DNA of 7,602 nt, from assembly GCA_007130585.1 (NCBI GenBank), contig SLSE01000135.1, positions 1-7,602 on the forward strand, in the 5' to 3' direction. A model generated the notes under the pieces. It did not search any database and was not told the DNA's origin. It was given only the letters and a program-made list of their open reading frames with translations. Source of the stretch: Syntrophomonadaceae bacterium. GTDB lineage: Bacteria > Bacillota > Dethiobacteria > DTU022. The translations under genes and the position numbers were made by a program. Of the stretch, positions 4,681 through 7,602 are shown piece after piece (position 1 is the first letter of the stretch; each line of letters opens with the position of its first letter).

Positions 4681-6888
4681 ATGCAGAATTATCCTTACGC
4701 AGAAGTGATTATAGACATGATCAGCAATGCAGTTGACCGCCCCTTCCATTACAGTATCCCCGGGAAACTGCAGGAAAAGCTCAAACCCGGCATGCAGGTA
4801 ACCGTGCCGCTGGGCAACCGGCGCTGCCAGGGTTACGTGCTGCGCCTGCTGAGAAATACGGATATTGAAAACCTGCGCGATATTATCTCCATTACCGGTA
4901 CCGAGCCTCTCTTAACTGCAGAACAGCTTGCTCTTGCCCACTGGATAACAATGCGCTGCTACTGCCGCCTGATCGACGCTATTCACGCCATGGTGCCGGC
5001 CCTTTTCAGGGTAGGAAAGCGGCCCGGAAAACCGCAGCTCCTTGCGGCAGCTCCTGCAGCCGCAGAAGTCGATTTGAAGCGGGCCCCCGCCCAGAAAAAA
5101 GCGATCGATATCCTCCTGGCAGAGGGTCCCCTTGCCCGCAGCAGCCTTACCCTGCGGGGGGTTAAATCCGGGACTATCCGCACCCTCCTGGACAGGGGCC
5201 TGGTTCAAACTTCTGCTGCTCCCCCGGGGCATCTGCAAAAAGAAAACCTTTCGCCTGCCACCACGCCGCACCTGATGCGTGACGAACAGGAGCAGTGTTT
5301 CCGGGAGATCAGCGCCGCCCTGGACAGTTCCGAAGCCCGTAAAATACTGCTGCATGGTGTTACAGCCAGCGGAAAGACCGAAATATACATGCAGGGCATC
5401 AGCTGCTGCCTGGAAAAGGGGCGGACGGCGCTGATCATGGTCCCTGAGATATCGCTGACCCCGCAGATGATCGAGCATTTTGAAGGCCGTTTTCCGGGCC
5501 GGGTTGCCGTCCTGCACAGCCGCCTGACCCCTGCTGAAAAAAGTCGTCAGTGGCAGGCCGTCCTGGACGGGCAGGCAAAAGTTGTCCTCGGGGCCCGATC
5601 GGCGGTTTTTGCTCCCCTTGCCTCCATCGGGCTGCTGATCATTGATGAAGAACACGAAACCACCTACAAGCAGGAAGATGCGCCCCGGTACCATGCCCGC
5701 GACGTAGCCTGGTGGCGGGCTCGTTACAACAGGGCAGTGCTTCTGCTGGGCAGCGCCACGCCGTCCCTGGAAAGTTATTACAGCACCGAACGGGGCGATA
5801 CAACCCTGCTCAGCATGAAAGAAAGGGTTACCCCGACCAGGCTTCCCCCTGTAAAAATAGTCGACATGCGCAGGGAACTGAAAGAAAACCACCGCCATAT
5901 ATTCAGCCGCCCCCTGCTTGAAGAACTGAGCGGCGTTTTGCAGCGCAATGAGCAGGCTCTTCTTTTTATTAACAGGCGCGGCTTCGCCGGCTTCGTGCTC
6001 TGCCGCGAATGCGGCTTCGTTGTCCGCTGCCCCTCCTGCGATGTTTCAATGACCCTGCACAGCGACAGGCAGGTAATGTGCTGCCATTACTGCGCCCGTG
6101 AAGATGCCATTCCGGAGACCTGCCCGGGCTGCGGAGGGGTTAAAATCCGCTATTTTAGCGCCGGAACCCAGCGGGTTGAGGACGAGGTTCGAAAACTTTA
6201 CCCCGGTGTTCCCCTGATCCGCATGGACAGGGACACAACGACCGGCAGGAAAGCCCATGATTATTACTACCGGCAGTTCAGGGACCGCAGGGCAAATATT
6301 CTGATCGGAACCCAGATGATAGCAAAGGGTTTTGATTTTCCCGGTGTGACCCTGGTGGGCGTTGTCGCTGCCGATACAACCCTTAACCTGCCTGACTTCA
6401 GGGCTCCCGAGCGCACCTTCCAGCTCCTGACCCAGGTTTCGGGGCGCACCGCCCGCGGGCCGGGGGGCGGCAGGGTAATTGTCCAGACTTACCACCCGCA
6501 GCACTACAGCATCCTTGCCGCCGCAGATCACGATTACTGTACCTTCTACGGTGAGGAACTGGAAAATCGTCGCCAGCTGGGCTACCCACCCTTTTCCGAC
6601 CTGCTGCGTTTCCTTTTCAGCTCGGGGGATGAAAAGGAGGTATTTGAGGCGGCCACCTGGTTTACCGGCCTGCTGGAACCTTTCGAAGAGACGGTTGAAT
6701 TACTGGGTCCGGCCCCGGCATCACTGTACCGTATTAAAGAACAGTACCGGGTTCAGACTATCCTTAAGGGCAGGGAACTGACCCGCCTGGCTCCCGCGAT
6801 CAGGAAACTGATCCGCGAGTACCATACCCGCAAACCTCCCTTTTCGGTCCGGATGACAGTGGATTTCAACCCGCTGGTAGTGTTATAA
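4681..6888 (+). CDS. priA: primosomal protein N' (replication restart helicase PriA)
   Basis: The 735-residue superfamily 2 3'-5' DNA helicase recognises abandoned replication forks and reloads the replisome. In order it has an N-terminal 3'-end/DNA-binding region (about 1-105, with VPLGNRRCQGYV), a winged-helix-like linker, and then the helicase core. The core has Walker A GVTASGKT (226-233, Lys232), DEEH (322-325) followed by TTYKQEDAPRYHARDVA, and motif III LGSATPS (356-362). Eight zinc-binding cysteines in CxxC pairs are at 441/444, 450/453, 468/471 and 481/484. QMIAKGFDFPGVTLV and the motif VI segment QVSGRTARG (585-593) follow. Motif VI is usually QVAGRAGRG; Gln585, Gly588, Arg589 and Arg592 are kept. 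AGGGG lies 7 bases before the ATG. All catalytic motifs look intact and the length is typical. def follows after 20 bases. Confidence 0.97.
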   Translation: MQNYPYAEVIIDMISNAVDRPFHYSIPGKLQEKLKPGMQVTVPLGNRRCQGYVLRLLRNTDIENLRDIISITGTEPLLTAEQLALAHWITMRCYCRLIDAIHAMVPALFRVGKRPGKPQLLAAAPAAAEVDLKRAPAQKKAIDILLAEGPLARSSLTLRGVKSGTIRTLLDRGLVQTSAAPPGHLQKENLSPATTPHLMRDEQEQCFREISAALDSSEARKILLHGVTASGKTEIYMQGISCCLEKGRTALIMVPEISLTPQMIEHFEGRFPGRVAVLHSRLTPAEKSRQWQAVLDGQAKVVLGARSAVFAPLASIGLLIIDEEHETTYKQEDAPRYHARDVAWWRARYNRAVLLLGSATPSLESYYSTERGDTTLLSMKERVTPTRLPPVKIVDMRRELKENHRHIFSRPLLEELSGVLQRNEQALLFINRRGFAGFVLCRECGFVVRCPSCDVSMTLHSDRQVMCCHYCAREDAIPETCPGCGGVKIRYFSAGTQRVEDEVRKLYPGVPLIRMDRDTTTGRKAHDYYYRQFRDRRANILIGTQMIAKGFDFPGVTLVGVVAADTTLNLPDFRAPERTFQLLTQVSGRTARGPGGGRVIVQTYHPQHYSILAAADHDYCTFYGEELENRRQLGYPPFSDLLRFLFSSGDEKEVFEAATWFTGLLEPFEETVELLGPAPASLYRIKEQYRVQTILKGRELTRLAPAIRKLIREYHTRKPPFSVRMTVDFNPLVVL

Positions 6889-6889
6889 T
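6881..6889 (+). promoter_or_regulatory. extended -10 promoter element at the priA stop, ahead of def
   Basis: TGTTATAAT is a perfect extended -10 (TGnTATAAT) and overlaps the priA TAA (6886-6888). No good -35 lies at 16-18 bases; ATGACA at 6853 is too far. A start near 6896 would give a leader of about 12 bases carrying AGAGGTG (6896-6902) and then the def ATG. It may give def-fmt partly independent expression. Confidence 0.4.
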
Positions 6890-6908
6890 CCTTGAAGAGG
6901 TGTAACAA

Positions 6909-7391
6909 ATGACCCTGAGGAAAATACTGTGTGACGACCATCCTGTGCTGAGGGCAAAAACGCAGGAGGTAAAAAAAATAAACAGGGGCGTTCTTCGCCT
7001 GATTGACGACATGATCGAGACCATGAAAGAAGCCAGCGGTGTCGGCCTGGCCGCCAACCAGGTGGGCGTGTCCAAACAAATCCTGGTGGCCTCGGACGGC
7101 GGGGAAAGCGTGATCGAACTGATTAATCCCCGCTGCGAGCTGGCCGAAGGCGAAGAGGTAGGGGTGGAAGGATGCCTCAGTATCCCCGGCCGCTACGGGG
7201 AGGTGCCCAGGGCCGAAACCGTTACTGTCAGGGGCCATAATCGCGAAGGATATGAAGTGTGCCTCCGGGCCGAAGGACTGCTGGCCAGGGTTCTCCAGCA
7301 TGAAATGGACCACCTTGAAGGCCTGCTTTTTACGGATAAAGCGCTGCGCATGGTCGATCCCGAAGAACTGCAAAGCGAGGAAGAAATTTGA
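6909..7391 (+). CDS. def: peptide deformylase
   Basis: The 160-residue metalloenzyme removes the formyl group from the N-terminal methionine of new proteins at the ribosome. All three family motifs are complete: GVGLAANQVG (44-53), EGCLSIPG (87-94) and QHEMDHLEG (130-138). Metal ligands are Cys89, His131 and His135, and Glu132 is the catalytic base. It begins MTLRKILCDDHPVLR, matching the usual start. Length and the short acidic tail (EELQSEEEI) fit the compact bacterial type. AGAGGTG lies 6 bases before the ATG. Its stop overlaps the TTG start of fmt, pairing the deformylase with the formyltransferase that makes its substrate group. Early in the gene a perfect AGGAGGT is followed at once by eight A residues (6964-6978). 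Confidence 0.97.
   Translation: MTLRKILCDDHPVLRAKTQEVKKINRGVLRLIDDMIETMKEASGVGLAANQVGVSKQILVASDGGESVIELINPRCELAEGEEVGVEGCLSIPGRYGEVPRAETVTVRGHNREGYEVCLRAEGLLARVLQHEMDHLEGLLFTDKALRMVDPEELQSEEEI
7377..7381 (+). promoter_or_regulatory. ribosome binding site that sets a TTG start for fmt
   Basis: GAGGA within the last codons of def lies 6 bases before the TTG at 7388. The first in-frame ATG (7412) falls inside the conserved VFMGTP motif and cannot be the start. Confidence 0.65.
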
Positions 7392-7602
7392 AAAGTTTAA
7401 GGTTGGTTTTCATGGGCACTCCCGCTTTTGCCCTGCCTTCCCTGGAGCTGCTCTGCCATTCCCCCCACCGGATCCTGGCGGTTGTGGTGCCGCCCGATCG
7501 CCCCGCCGGGCGGGGCGGCAGAACGCGCCCCGCGCCTGTTAAGGAATGGGCCCTGAAACAGGGCCTTGAGGTCAGGCAGCCGGCAAAGATTAACGCCGGA
7601 AG
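7388..7602 (+). CDS. fmt: methionyl-tRNA formyltransferase, N-terminal part, truncated by window edge
   Basis: About 71 residues of a family that is usually about 310 long; the frame is open at the window end. It reads (M)KSLRLVFMGTPAFALPSLELL, then VVVPPDRPAGRGGRTRPAPVK and QPAKI, the N-terminal signature of Fmt. The enzyme transfers a formyl group from 10-formyltetrahydrofolate to Met-tRNA(fMet) for initiation. The TTG start overlaps the def stop (TTGA, 7388-7391), so translation is probably coupled to def. A TTG at 7403 is the only other plausible start but lacks a well-spaced ribosome binding site. Confidence 0.93.
   Translation, partial: MKSLRLVFMGTPAFALPSLELLCHSPHRILAVVVPPDRPAGRGGRTRPAPVKEWALKQGLEVRQPAKINAG

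Noticed and set aside
4912..5898. Long open frame on the minus strand (about 328 codons) inside priA
   Set aside because: It is antisense to an intact priA with all motifs, has no recognisable family and no convincing start site. Long antisense frames are common in G+C-rich codon usage.
6634..6646. Strong AAGGAGGT near the 3' end of priA followed by a TTG in another frame
   Set aside because: The frame after it overlaps the conserved PriA C-terminus and gives a sequence without family resemblance. The motif is explained by Lys-Glu-Val codons.
7501..7515. G+C palindrome CCCCGCC-G-GGCGGGG in fmt
   Set aside because: It encodes the conserved Arg-Pro-Ala-Gly-Arg-Gly motif of Fmt with G+C-rich codons, and nothing suggests termination there.
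1..7602. Mobile element, CRISPR array, tRNA/rRNA gene, prophage or defence system
   Set aside because: No direct repeats, transposase or integrase motifs, repeat-spacer pattern or structured RNA signature seen. Nearly all bases are covered by recognised housekeeping genes.

Overview
The window carries a conserved housekeeping block typical of Bacillota. The order is rqcH (partial, minus strand), then yicC/yloC, remA, gmk, rpoZ, coaBC on the plus strand, a SpoIIM-family membrane protein gene on the minus strand, and priA, def, fmt (partial) on the plus strand. This matches the yloA / yloC-remA-gmk-rpoZ-coaBC-priA-def-fmt order known from Bacillus subtilis, apart from the extra minus-strand gene between coaBC and priA. 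The fairly high G+C, strong AGGAGG-type ribosome binding sites, TTG starts, a RemA of Bacillus type and a SpoIIM-family protein suggest a spore-forming Bacillota lineage of Clostridia/Peptococcia type rather than Bacillus itself. That placement is inference, and I do not name a genus.

Layout. Bases 1-629 hold the N-terminal third of the ribosome quality control factor RqcH, read leftward and running off the window. Bases 630-792 are a divergent control region with two good SigA-like promoters, one for rqcH and one for the yicC operon, plus a small leader hairpin in front of yicC. Bases 793-3982 are a tight operon encoding an endoribonuclease-family protein (YicC/YloC), the DNA-binding regulator RemA, guanylate kinase, RNA polymerase omega and the bifunctional coenzyme A enzyme CoaBC. 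Bases 3979-4596 hold the SpoIIM-family gene, convergent with coaBC and overlapping its stop codon. Bases 4597-4680 are a second, short divergent region. Bases 4681-7602 hold priA, def and the start of fmt.

The genes serve nucleotide supply (gmk), transcription (rpoZ), cofactor synthesis (coaBC), replication restart (priA), RNA turnover (yicC), and N-terminal formyl-methionine handling on nascent proteins (def with fmt, which act at opposite ends of the same formylation cycle). RqcH rescues stalled large ribosomal subunits.

I see no mobile element, CRISPR array, tRNA, rRNA, phage gene or new defence-like system. The most notable points are the opposite-strand SpoIIM-family gene that splits the usual coaBC-priA junction, the Asp-to-Glu change in the RqcH 'DR' motif, and several local regulatory features at gene boundaries.
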